Below are positions 45,548 to 52,995 of a DNA stretch of 64,000 nt, in pieces. The position numbers and the translations under genes were made by a program. The stretch spans positions 62,001-126,000 of the forward strand of contig CAZHDY010000003.1 of the NCBI GenBank assembly GCA_964531025.1. Reading direction: 5' to 3'. The notes under the pieces are model-generated. The model did no database searches and was not told the DNA's origin. It saw only the letters and a list, made by a program, of their open reading frames with translations. This DNA is from CALMEC01 sp964531025 (GTDB lineage Bacteria > Actinomycetota > Thermoleophilia > Miltoncostaeales > Miltoncostaeaceae). How positions within the stretch are numbered: the stretch's first letter is position 1; each line of letters starts with the position of its first letter.

Positions 45548-46552
45548 TCAGACGATCAGCACCGGCGTGTCGATGCTGACGCGCTCGAAGATCCACTCGG
45601 ACTGGTTGATGTACATCCGGATGCAGCCGTGGGATGCCGCGGTCCCGATCGACCCGGACGCAGGCGTGCCGTGGATGCCGATGGCGGGTGCGTTGATCCC
45701 GATCCAGCGCGTACCGAGCGGATTGCCCAGTCCCGGGGGGACCGGACCGAGACCACGCGCCCACGGGGAGTCCGGCGGGATCCAGGTGGGGTTGCGCTGC
45801 TTCGAGATGATCCGGAACTTGCCGCGCGGTGTGGGGTGTGACGACGTGCCGACGGCGATGCGGAAGGTGCGCCAGACGCGCGCGCCCCGGTAGAGCGTCA
45901 GGGTGCGGTTGGCGCGGCTGATGACGATGTTCGCGCCGATGGTGGTGGCCGCCGGACGCACACGGCGGAACGGCAGGCTGCTCTGATCGGCCGTCCGGCT
46001 GATGAGCGCCTTCGAGATGGCCGGCACGGCGACGTCCATGTTGACGGCGATGCCGAGTCGGGCCTTGCTGACGCGAGGCTTGGCGCCCGCGTATGTGAGC
46101 CGCGCGCTCACGGCCGGCACGTTCAGCGTGCGGGACCGGTTGACGAGCGCGTTGCGCAACTTCTTCGCGTCGACCGTCTGGATGAGCGGCACGTCGACGG
46201 GACCGGTAATGGGCTCCGCCCGCCCGTAGCGCAGGGCCTGGTTGATCGTTCCGTTCAGGTTGGCGCTGTAGCCGGCGGCCTGAGGTGAGATGCTCGCCGA
46301 ACGCTTCTGCAGCGTGACGCGGAACGGCAGGAGGCGGGGAGCAACCCGCTCCTTCAGGAGCGTCGCACGCGCCTGGGCGGCGGTCGCACCGCCGACCGGG
46401 ATCCCGTCGATCGATACTCCCTCCGCGAACACCCCCGCCGGAAGCGGGGCCGGAAGCGGCGATACGGGTGGCTCCGATGTCTGGGCCTGGGCGACAGCGG
46501 CCGCGCAGAGAAGGCCGAGACATCCGACGGTCAAACGTGAAACGAATCGCAT
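45548..46552 (-). CDS. L,D-transpeptidase (YkuD domain) with N-terminal wall-binding module
   Basis: 334 aa. Signal peptide (LTVGCLGLLCAAAVAQA), an N-terminal domain of the YoaR/VanW-associated peptidoglycan-binding type (about 40-200), then YkuD: IGIHGTPASGSIGTAASHGCIRM with catalytic Cys in SHGCIRM. Forms 3-3 cross-links or attaches proteins to peptidoglycan outside the membrane. The PGBD-like N-terminus is assigned from appearance only. Monocistronic. Confidence 0.92.
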   Translation of the reverse strand: MRFVSRLTVGCLGLLCAAAVAQAQTSEPPVSPLPAPLPAGVFAEGVSIDGIPVGGATAAQARATLLKERVAPRLLPFRVTLQKRSASISPQAAGYSANLNGTINQALRYGRAEPITGPVDVPLIQTVDAKKLRNALVNRSRTLNVPAVSARLTYAGAKPRVSKARLGIAVNMDVAVPAISKALISRTADQSSLPFRRVRPAATTIGANIVISRANRTLTLYRGARVWRTFRIAVGTSSHPTPRGKFRIISKQRNPTWIPPDSPWARGLGPVPPGLGNPLGTRWIGINAPAIGIHGTPASGSIGTAASHGCIRMYINQSEWIFERVSIDTPVLIV

Positions 46553-46672
46553 TGTGTGAGTTCCCCCCTGAACGGATCGAAGCGCGGCGCGATGATAGCG
46601 ACGGGTGACGTCATTCCCCGGTGGCCCGTGTTCCCCTGCACCGACGGGGTCGAGGTGTGACGACCGAGGGAA

Positions 46673-47143
46673 ATGCTTGACTTACAGGACACCTCCATGG
46701 CCGAGGACACCGACCCACACCAGCGCTCAACCGCGCACCCCCAGGAGAGCGGCCGTTACGGTGCCGTCCTCACCGGCGACCCGTCGGAGATCGCACCCCT
46801 TCGCAACGCGATCACACACATGGCATCGGTGTACGGGTTCGAAGACCGGGCGAAGGATCTGGTCCTCGCGCTCGACGAGCTCGTGGCCAACGCCCGTGAA
46901 CACGGCAAGCCGCCGATCACGGTCGTGGCGTGGTACGACGGCCGACTGGTCCTGGCGGTGTCCGACGTCGGTGCGGGCTTCGATCCGCGGAACATCCCGC
47001 ATCGACCTCCGCCGCGGGTCCACGACCGCGGCCGTGGCCTCTGGATCGTCCGTCAGCTGATGGACCACATGACCGTCGCCTCTACCTCCACCGGCACCAC
47101 GGTGCGCGTGGAGATGACCCACGAACCACAACTCGGCGCATAG
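46673..47143 (+). CDS. RsbW/SpoIIAB-like histidine-kinase-type ATPase
   Basis: 156 aa; ATG 46697 (MAEDTDP), with AGGA 7 nt upstream, is an equally good start. GHKL ATPase motifs: LALDELVANAREHG (N box), VSDVGAGFD (G1), GRGLWIVRQLMD (G2). This size is typical of anti-sigma switch kinases that bind a sigma factor or phosphorylate a STAS anti-anti-sigma. No STAS or sigma-B-like gene adjoins it, so its partner is elsewhere. It might also serve as a general stress or phosphatase-linked switch. Confidence 0.85.
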   Translation: MLDLQDTSMAEDTDPHQRSTAHPQESGRYGAVLTGDPSEIAPLRNAITHMASVYGFEDRAKDLVLALDELVANAREHGKPPITVVAWYDGRLVLAVSDVGAGFDPRNIPHRPPPRVHDRGRGLWIVRQLMDHMTVASTSTGTTVRVEMTHEPQLGA

Positions 47144-47226
47144 TCACCCGTTCTCGAACGACCGGAAACGGGATGCGTGACACCGCGGTGGCGGCGTCAC
47201 ACCATGAAAGGCGATCTGGCGGCGCG

Positions 47227-47460
47227 CTACTCGGCGCGACGCATGGCCCACAGAGGCTTGTCCAGCGCTTCCTTGGTGGACTCGGCGGCCTCGACGTTCT
47301 GCGCCTGGATCTCGACGAACACTTCCTTGCGGTAAACGGGCACGTCCCGAGGAGCCTGGATGCCGAGACGGACCTTCTCCCCCATCACGGAGAGGACGGA
47401 GACCTCGATGCTGTCCCCGATCATGATGCTCTGATTTGCCTTCCTGGTGAGGACCAGCAT
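47227..47460 (-). CDS. csrA: Carbon storage regulator CsrA
   Basis: 77 aa from ATG 47460 with AAGGAGG 7 nt upstream. MLVLTRKANQSIMIG, IEVSVLSVMGEKVRLGIQAP and VPVYRKEVF are the complete CsrA fold. It binds GGA-containing mRNA leaders to block translation; in FliW-bearing bacteria it represses flagellin. A C-terminal extension of about 20 residues follows. fliW lies 1 kb away, and rpoZ is divergent across 103 bp. Confidence 0.96.
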   Translation of the reverse strand: MLVLTRKANQSIMIGDSIEVSVLSVMGEKVRLGIQAPRDVPVYRKEVFVEIQAQNVEAAESTKEALDKPLWAMRRAE

Positions 47461-47488
47461 GGTCCCGCCTCCTTGCCCCAAAAATGGC

Positions 47489-47522
47489 GGTGCGTACGCA
47501 CCTGCATCGTCATTGTACAATG
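47489..47522. promoter_or_regulatory. Divergent csrA/rpoZ promoter region with two perfect palindromes
   Basis: GGTGCGTACGCACC (47489-47502) and CATTGTACAATG (47511-47522) are both perfect. The second carries TACAAT on both strands, a reasonable -10 hexamer in each direction placed about 42-51 nt from each start codon, as in a symmetric bidirectional promoter. The first could be an operator covering the leftward start region. No clear -35 is seen. Confidence 0.5.
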
Positions 47523-47563
47523 CGCAGTCGATTTCCTGCGTCATCCGAACGAGAGGATCCTAC

Positions 47564-48079
47564 ATGCTGCACGGTCGTCGTCTTGACCACGCGCTCTCAC
47601 ATGTCAACGGTTCGCGCTACGCGCTGGTTCACGCGGTGTCGAAGCGCGCCCGTCAGATCACGCTGTGGTTGACGGCGGACCCCGCCGAGCTCCGGGCCGA
47701 GGCGGCGCCACCGCCGGTCGCCGGTGAGACCATCACCCGTGATCCGGTGGCCCTCGCCGAGAGCGAGATCCTCGACGGCGAGGTCATCGTCCGCTGGGAT
47801 CCCGACGGTCAGGGTGACGAGCCCGAGATCCTCGAGTCGCTCGAGACCGATCCCCTTCTCCTTGAGGGTCTGGAGGGCGACGACGACGATGACGACGTCG
47901 ACCTCAGCGGAGAGGTCGACGCGGTCACCACCCCGGCGCTTGCGGAGGTCCTCGAGAAGGAAAGCGAGGAGGCGACTGCCGAGGTCGAAGCGGACGTCGC
48001 AGAGGACGGAGAGCCGGTCGAGGTCTCGCTCAGCGAGCTGGACGAGGGTGACGACGAGGACGAGGAAGAGGACGACTGA
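47564..48079 (+). CDS. rpoZ: RNA polymerase omega subunit with acidic C-terminal extension
   Basis: 171 aa from ATG 47564 with AGAGGA upstream. The omega signature is RLDHALSHVNGSRYALVHAV followed by SKRARQI (residues 5-31). Omega is normally 70-110 aa; here about 110 further residues are strongly acidic (runs of Asp near residue 105 and a Glu/Asp-only end). Omega helps fold beta-prime. The usual gmk/coaBC neighbours are absent, so identity rests on the short N-terminal motif. Followed by a hairpin. Confidence 0.7.
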   Translation: MLHGRRLDHALSHVNGSRYALVHAVSKRARQITLWLTADPAELRAEAAPPPVAGETITRDPVALAESEILDGEVIVRWDPDGQGDEPEILESLETDPLLLEGLEGDDDDDDVDLSGEVDAVTTPALAEVLEKESEEATAEVEADVAEDGEPVEVSLSELDEGDDEDEEEDD

Positions 48080-48408
48080 GCTCGTTCGGTCGGGGTGGGC
48101 GAGCTCACCCCGACCACGGTCTTCTGGGGCTGACTGACCGGTGGACGTGGGTTCCTGCCGTTGGTCCTGAGTGGGTGAGTGTTCAACCGGCGGACGGGTA
48201 TCCACCCACCCGCTCCGACCAACCGCCGGGGCTGACGACCCGGATCAACGTGACACCTCCCGTCGATCCGGAAGCCGTCCGTCCTACCTGGCACCGCCGT
48301 GGACGACGGTGGCTATCCGCCCACCCGTCCGAGGCCGATCGCCGGGCCGACCACCCGGGGGTTTGCGTCGCTCCCGCCGTCGGTCCCGCTGGAGTCGGTC
48401 GTCACGAC
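48080..48408. other. 329-bp intergenic region between rpoZ and fliW (convergent)
   Basis: Holds the rpoZ terminator hairpin (48088-48115) and a diverged direct repeat of about 45 bp, TATCCACCCACCCG... from 48199 and TATCCGCCCACCCG... from 48314. I see no coding frame with plausible composition. Confidence 0.5.
48088..48115 (+). terminator. rpoZ terminator hairpin
   Basis: GGTCGGGGTG-GGCGAGCT-CACCCCGACC, a perfect 10-bp stem 8 bp after the rpoZ stop. Confidence 0.65.
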
Positions 48409-48891
48409 CTAAGGCAGGTCGCAGATGCGGTGGCGCGTACCGTAGAGCGCGTTGTTCCGCAGCACGACCTGTCGTGCAACGGGGGAGAACACGCTGACGA
48501 GGAGCGGTGCGCGGAGGTTCGCGGTCAGCTCGTTGCTGGTGCGCGAGACGGTGACGATCACGTAGAGCGACGCGCCATCGAACGACGAGATGCCGAGGGC
48601 CTCGACATCAGCATCCTCGATCTCGGGCTCGTACTCCGGGTCCGCGCTCCACGCGTCGGTCACCAGGAAGGTGTGGAAGGGAGCCTCGAGCGCCTGCAAC
48701 CAGTGCATGTCCGGATCGACGCGACCCGCCTGCCGATACGGGAGCAACGCATAACGACGGCATCCGGGAAAACCCGCGATCGCATCGACGAAGTCGAGGA
48801 CCTGCTCGTGATCGACCGTCACGCGGCCGAGAAGAGGGGAATCGATTGTGGTACCGACCCGCCTCCACGGTCCTTCAACAACGTTGAGCAA
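48409..48891 (-). CDS. fliW: Flagellar assembly factor FliW
   Basis: 160 aa from TTG 48891, chosen because GGAGG lies 5 nt upstream; a TTG at 48906 would place that site inside the gene. FliW blocks: AIAGFPGCRRYALLPY, WLQALEAPFHTFLVTDAW, EIEDADVEALGI, LYVIVTVSR, LTANLRAPLLVSVFSPVARQ. FliW binds CsrA to relieve repression of flagellin and itself is titrated by flagellin. csrA is 1 kb away, separated by rpoZ. No other flagellar genes lie in this window. Confidence 0.9.
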   Translation of the reverse strand: MLNVVEGPWRRVGTTIDSPLLGRVTVDHEQVLDFVDAIAGFPGCRRYALLPYRQAGRVDPDMHWLQALEAPFHTFLVTDAWSADPEYEPEIEDADVEALGISSFDGASLYVIVTVSRTSNELTANLRAPLLVSVFSPVARQVVLRNNALYGTRHRICDLP

Positions 48892-49039
48892 GCGCCCCTC
48901 CGGCAATCCCAGGTCCCGAGCACGATGATCCCACCCGGTGAGTGAATCTCCACTGTCATCGGTTCGCTCACATGCAGACTTGAGTGTGAAAACCGGTGGA
49001 AAACGGACCTAGCGGCCGCCGTCGGGGTAACGTGCCCCG

Positions 49040-50029
49040 ATGAGCCCACCGCTGACCGTCGCCGATCTCACCCGTCCGCTCCAGGACGTGGCGACCGGTC
49101 GCATCGAGTGGGAGCGCGGTGATCCGGACGAGGCGATCCTCGCCACCCTCGGGCTTTCGGCAGCCGGCGCGTACGCACGCGCCTACACGGCGTGGGCCTG
49201 GACCGCCCAGGACATCGACGGCGTGCCGCTCGTCCTCCTGCCCGTCTCCGTCGACGATGCGGAGCGGTTCGCACCGGCGGGGCCGATGCGGATCCTCATG
49301 CGGTCGATCGCGGCCGCGGTGGACGTCGGGGCGTCGGTCGACGACATGAGGCCCTTCGAGTGGAACGGCCTGGTCGGCCTGCGCGCCCCGGGGATGGACA
49401 CGTCGATCTTCTCCCTGGCATGGACGGAAGCGCATCCGGAACCCGCCCGGGCGGACTGCGCGGCCGTACCCGACGAGGTGGCGATCGACACCGGCCTGCC
49501 CCTGCGGCTGGCCGCTCCACGGGCTCCGGCCGCCTCCGGGCTGGGAGAGCTGTCGCGCACCCTGCGCATGCACCCGCTCCGGTTCATCCACGTCCTGTGG
49601 GAGCAAGGATGGAGCCTGGAGGAAGAGTCCTATCCGGAGGACATGGTGGAGGCGCTCCGCCACCGCGGGTTCGAGGGGCCACCGGTACCCGTCGACGAAC
49701 CGAGCTATGCGATCGACGACGATCCCGACCGTCTGCGCCGCATCGCGCGTCGACTGGTGCGACGGCTCCTGCACAAGGGAAAGATCGGCTCCGGCTACCA
49801 CACGGCGTTCGACCACCTGGCGCACGGCGTCTCGCCCGCGGACCGCGCCGACGCATACGCCGTGGGCGAGGCGCTCATCCGGGCCGGGTTCCTGGGCGAG
49901 AAACCGAGTGTCGGACAGCGGCACGTCTACCTGCGCCGCGAAGCGCTGGCCGACATCCACGCGTTCATCTCCTACGGCGAGACGCGCGATCCGGGCCTGG
50001 CGACCCTTTGGACGGTTCCCCTCCGCTGA
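49040..50029 (+). CDS. Hypothetical protein upstream of an ECF sigma gene
   Basis: 329 aa, ATG start. Cytosolic-looking, acidic, with an N-terminal mixed domain and a C-terminal stretch (about 235-325: RLLHKGKIGSGYHTAFDHLA, AVGEALIRAGFLGEKPSV, HVYLRREALADIHAFI) that looks like a winged helix. I do not recognise a family. Divergent from fliW across about 150 bp and 78 bp upstream of the sigma gene; a regulatory role is only a guess from the wHTH-like end. Confidence 0.7.
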   Translation: MSPPLTVADLTRPLQDVATGRIEWERGDPDEAILATLGLSAAGAYARAYTAWAWTAQDIDGVPLVLLPVSVDDAERFAPAGPMRILMRSIAAAVDVGASVDDMRPFEWNGLVGLRAPGMDTSIFSLAWTEAHPEPARADCAAVPDEVAIDTGLPLRLAAPRAPAASGLGELSRTLRMHPLRFIHVLWEQGWSLEEESYPEDMVEALRHRGFEGPPVPVDEPSYAIDDDPDRLRRIARRLVRRLLHKGKIGSGYHTAFDHLAHGVSPADRADAYAVGEALIRAGFLGEKPSVGQRHVYLRREALADIHAFISYGETRDPGLATLWTVPLR

Positions 50030-50107
50030 CGCCACTATTGTTGCCCGGGATGTGACCGACGCCGGTTCGGCGACGTAGAACCGGTATGCAGTGCCTCGCC
50101 ACGATCG

Positions 50108-50617
50108 ATGCCCCGCCACGACGCCACCGGACCGAGCTTCACGGAGACCGCCCAGCAGCACCTGGACGGCGTCTACCGGTATCTCATGCAGATGGCGCGG
50201 GACCCGCACCTGGCGGACGATCTGACCTCCGAGACGTTCGAGCGTGCTTTTCGCCAGTGGTCCTCGTACGACCCGAGGCAGGGTCCTCCCCTTCCCTGGC
50301 TGCTGACGATCGCCCGGCGTATCGCGCTCGACCATTTCCGCAGCGAGAAGCGACGCCGCGGGCGCGAGGATCGCTACAACGCCATGACGCCCCTCGTGAC
50401 GGAGGATCGGCCGTCCCCGGACGGGGCGATCCCACCCGAGATGGCGGAGGCCATGGAGACGCTCTCGGACGTGGAGCGGGAGATCGTGGCACTGCGCGTA
50501 CTGCTCGACGTGGACGGCGCGACAACGGCGGACCTGGTGGGTGTGTCACCCTCGGCATGTTCCACCCATCTCCACCGCGCCATGACGAAGCTCCGGAAAG
50601 CGTTGACACGTGACTGA
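50108..50617 (+). CDS. ECF-type RNA polymerase sigma factor
   Basis: 169 aa with region 2 (HLADDLTSETFERAFRQW, LPWLLTIARRIALDHFRSEK) and region 4 (LSDVEREIVALRVLLDVDGATTADLVGVSPSACSTHLHRAM). No region 3 or extension. Directs RNA polymerase to an extracytoplasmic stress regulon. Stop overlaps the membrane anti-sigma candidate by 8 nt, so the pair is translationally coupled. Region 4 HTH has ATTADLVGVS in place of the common TLAEIA. Confidence 0.9.
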   Translation: MPRHDATGPSFTETAQQHLDGVYRYLMQMARDPHLADDLTSETFERAFRQWSSYDPRQGPPLPWLLTIARRIALDHFRSEKRRRGREDRYNAMTPLVTEDRPSPDGAIPPEMAEAMETLSDVEREIVALRVLLDVDGATTADLVGVSPSACSTHLHRAMTKLRKALTRD

Positions 50618-51353
50618 CGAGATCCGCCCCGACCGGCTGGACGAGCTCTTCGACGGTCACGCCGCCGCGGAGACGGACGCCGAGCGCGATCTGCTGCATC
50701 TGGCGGCGGAGCTTCGCGCCGCGGCGCCGACCGCACCCGACCATCTTCGTGAGCACATCGCCGAACTTGGTGAGCCCGATTTGACACGGCGGTCGACGGG
50801 CGGCTGGTTGAGCCGGATCCGCTGGCGGGTCCTGGCACCCACCATGGCGGCCGTCATCGTCGTCCTGGTGGCCGTGACGGTCATCCCGCAGGTGACCGAC
50901 TCCCCCGACGGCAACGTGTCGCTGTCGGACCTGGCCAGCGACTCCGCTCCCAGTGCTCCCGCTGACGGCGACCGCTCGAAGGACACGCCGGCACCGAACA
51001 GTGCGATGCCGGTACCCCCGCAGGACCAGACAGGCGGACTCGGTCGCGGAGAGGCCATGGAGCCCGCGCCCACCACGGCGACCCCCGTGGTCCTGGACGG
51101 AGTCGTGCAGGACATATCGCTGGATCGGGCGCAGAGCGCGGTGGTCACCGCGATCACGCTGGCGGGCGGAAACGTGATCGCCCGGACCGATGACGGCGCG
51201 ACACGGAGCGTGACGGCGTCGCTCACCCGGGCCGACGCCACCGCACTGGTGGACGAACTGACCGCGATCGAGGGCGTCACCTTCGTCCGAAGGGATCTCG
51301 AGCAGGCGGTGGGAGCACGATCCACCGTCCGCGTCGACCTGCGCGCGCCGTAG
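50610..51353 (+). CDS. Membrane-anchored anti-sigma factor candidate
   Basis: 247 aa, GTG start within the sigma gene end. Cytoplasmic N-terminus (about 1-72) with an acidic helix, one span (PTMAAVIVVLVAVTVIPQV, about 75-93), a Pro/Ala/Ser-rich extracytoplasmic linker and a small C-terminal domain (VVTAITLAGGNVIARTDDG, LVDELTAIEGVTFVRRDL) that looks like a BON or ferredoxin-like fold. No zinc HxxxCxxC motif is present. Role as anti-sigma is inferred from overlap with the sigma gene and topology. Confidence 0.75.
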   Translation: MTDEIRPDRLDELFDGHAAAETDAERDLLHLAAELRAAAPTAPDHLREHIAELGEPDLTRRSTGGWLSRIRWRVLAPTMAAVIVVLVAVTVIPQVTDSPDGNVSLSDLASDSAPSAPADGDRSKDTPAPNSAMPVPPQDQTGGLGRGEAMEPAPTTATPVVLDGVVQDISLDRAQSAVVTAITLAGGNVIARTDDGATRSVTASLTRADATALVDELTAIEGVTFVRRDLEQAVGARSTVRVDLRAP

Positions 51354-51608
51354 ACGCGGCGACGCAGACCGCGGCCTTTCGTGATGACCGGCCGCCGCCG
51401 TTCGGCCGATTCCCCACCGCACTCAGCCTCAGGTAGACATCGAGAGTAAACGGGGAGTTGTCACGCACCACAGGTGTCGAATGGATTCGCATCCGCGACG
51501 GCATTCCCTGGATTTCCAGGTAGATCATCGCCGCCACCAATAGGATGTGCACGCAGAGTGCCCGGTACCCGGGGTGCAGTCCATCTCCGCGCGACGGCCG
51601 CCTGACTC

Positions 51609-51839
51609 CTACGGGGGCGGCGCCTGAAGCACCGTCACGACCGGGATCTCCTGGTGGGTCGTGACCATCTCCGCATCGCCCGGACCGCCCCGGCTCGCGT
51701 AGCCGAGGGCGATTCCCACGACGAGAGCTGCCAGGCACATCGCGACGGCCAGGCCGAGGGTGACGCGACGTCTGCCCCGTGCCGGGCGCCGAACCGGCGG
51801 TCGTCCACGCGGTGGGGTGTAGTCGTCATTCGGGCTCAT
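51609..51839 (-). CDS. Small single-span membrane protein
   Basis: 76 aa from ATG 51839, which overlaps the stop of the preceding gene by 4 nt (ATGA). Pro/Arg-rich cytoplasmic N-terminus, one span (VTLGLAVAMCLAALVVGIALGY), short exterior tail ending VVTVLQAPPP. Last gene of the eno-divIC-DUF501 run; function unknown. Confidence 0.65.
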   Translation of the reverse strand: MSPNDDYTPPRGRPPVRRPARGRRRVTLGLAVAMCLAALVVGIALGYASRGGPGDAEMVTTHQEIPVVTVLQAPPP

Positions 51840-52153
51840 AGGAGGGCGACATCCTTCGCATTTCGCATGAACCGGGCAAACGCCGCATCCGTCGTGATCG
51901 CCCCGTCGTGGGCCTCGGGCACCCGCGGGGCGACCTCTACCGAGAGCGGCAGGGCCCAATCGCCCGCGGTGGAGTAGAGCTCGGCCAGCTCGTCGATCGT
52001 GAAATCACGACCCAGCCGACGGCGGAGCTCCACCTGGATGGCGTCGACCACTCGAAGGCAGGCCGCGCGACGATCCGAGCTGAGTTCCGCGAGTCGTTGC
52101 GGTCCCTGCTGCCAGTCGAACACCGCGGCGCGGGCTCGTGCGCTCACCGTCAC
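51836..52153 (-). CDS. Hypothetical helical protein downstream of DUF501
   Basis: 105 aa from GTG 52153, which overlaps the DUF501 stop (GTGA); a second GTG is two codons later. Sequence is mostly helical with FDWQQGPQRLAELSSDRRA and LGRDFTIDELAELYSTAGDW; no span or signal. Coupled on both sides by 4-nt overlaps. No domain recognised. Confidence 0.7.
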   Translation of the reverse strand: MTVSARARAAVFDWQQGPQRLAELSSDRRAACLRVVDAIQVELRRRLGRDFTIDELAELYSTAGDWALPLSVEVAPRVPEAHDGAITTDAAFARFMRNAKDVALL

Positions 52154-52644
52154 TCGATCCCCTCGACCGAACACGCATGCGTGGCGATGTCGACGTCGAT
52201 GCGCTCGGAGATCCAGTCGCCGACGGGGTTGCCACCGGTCGCGAGGGCGAACGCCAACTGCGCGTGCAGGCACTTCACACGATCGGGATCACCGACCCCG
52301 CCCACGCGGTAGCCCTCATGAAGGGCCTGGTGCGCCGCGTGAGCGGCGTTCACGTGTTCGCGCATCCCGGCATCATCCTCGATCGCTCGGACGCCACCGT
52401 CGGCCTCCAGGCGGCTCACCGCCCGGTGCAAAATCCGGCAGACCAACCAGTACCGCGTGGGGAACGGCCGGCCCTTGAGATCGACCGGGTCGTTCTCAAG
52501 GACGGCCGGCTCACCGGAGGGGCAGCGCACCGCGATCCGGTAGTCGGTGAACGGCTCACGGCCGAGCAGCCGACGGACCGCCTCACGATCCCGGGGGGTT
52601 GGTGATCCAGTCCCAGATGCCGGTCGTGCCGGAGGCGGATTCAA
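52150..52644 (-). CDS. DUF501 domain protein
   Basis: 164 aa. DUF501 features: YRIAVRCPSGEPAVLENDP, PFPTRYWLVCRILHRAVSRL, and DPDRVKCLHAQLAFALA near the end. The family is characteristic of actinobacteria and sits beside eno and divIC, but its function is unknown. The only nearby start is TTG 52644, which overlaps divIC by 62 nt; no later standard codon precedes the conserved region. Confidence 0.88.
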   Translation of the reverse strand: MNPPPARPASGTGSPTPRDREAVRRLLGREPFTDYRIAVRCPSGEPAVLENDPVDLKGRPFPTRYWLVCRILHRAVSRLEADGGVRAIEDDAGMREHVNAAHAAHQALHEGYRVGGVGDPDRVKCLHAQLAFALATGGNPVGDWISERIDVDIATHACSVEGIE

Positions 52645-52906
52645 GGCCGGTCACCCGGAACGGGATCTCTCCCGGCTTCATGTAGCCGAGCTGACGGGCA
52701 CGTGCCTCGAGCACCGCGGGGTTGTCGATCGAGCGGATGCGCACACGGGCGCGATCGCGCTGCGCGATGAGCTCCTTCAGCGCCACCTCCTGCGAGCGAA
52801 GCTCGGCCTGACGCTCCCGGTATCCGCGCACCGGGCCGACGTAGGACGCGACCAGAGCGATCAGGACAGCGGCGATGAAGATGCGTTTGACAGCGCGGAT
52901 GCGCAG
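52583..52906 (-). CDS. divIC: Septum formation initiator DivIC/FtsB-like
   Basis: 107 aa as read here. A membrane span (IFIAAVLIALVASYV, about 11-26) precedes a coiled coil (YRERQAELRSQEVALKELIAQ) and RARQLGYMKPGEIPF. No ATG, GTG or TTG occurs in frame between the upstream stop (TGA 52948) and GTG 52831, which lies after the span. AAGGGA followed 7 nt later by CTG at 52906 is the best start. Bitopic divisome protein that recruits septal wall synthesis; neighbours eno and DUF501 fit the actinobacterial order. Confidence 0.85.
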   Translation of the reverse strand: MRIRAVKRIFIAAVLIALVASYVGPVRGYRERQAELRSQEVALKELIAQRDRARVRIRSIDNPAVLEARARQLGYMKPGEIPFRVTGLESASGTTGIWDWITNPPGS

Positions 52907-52995
52907 GGTGGATTCCCTTCGGGTCGAGGTCGGGGCGCGTGTTCCTCACCGCGTACGCCATCGACCTCCCCACTCCTGCCAAAAGCTGTTGCACG

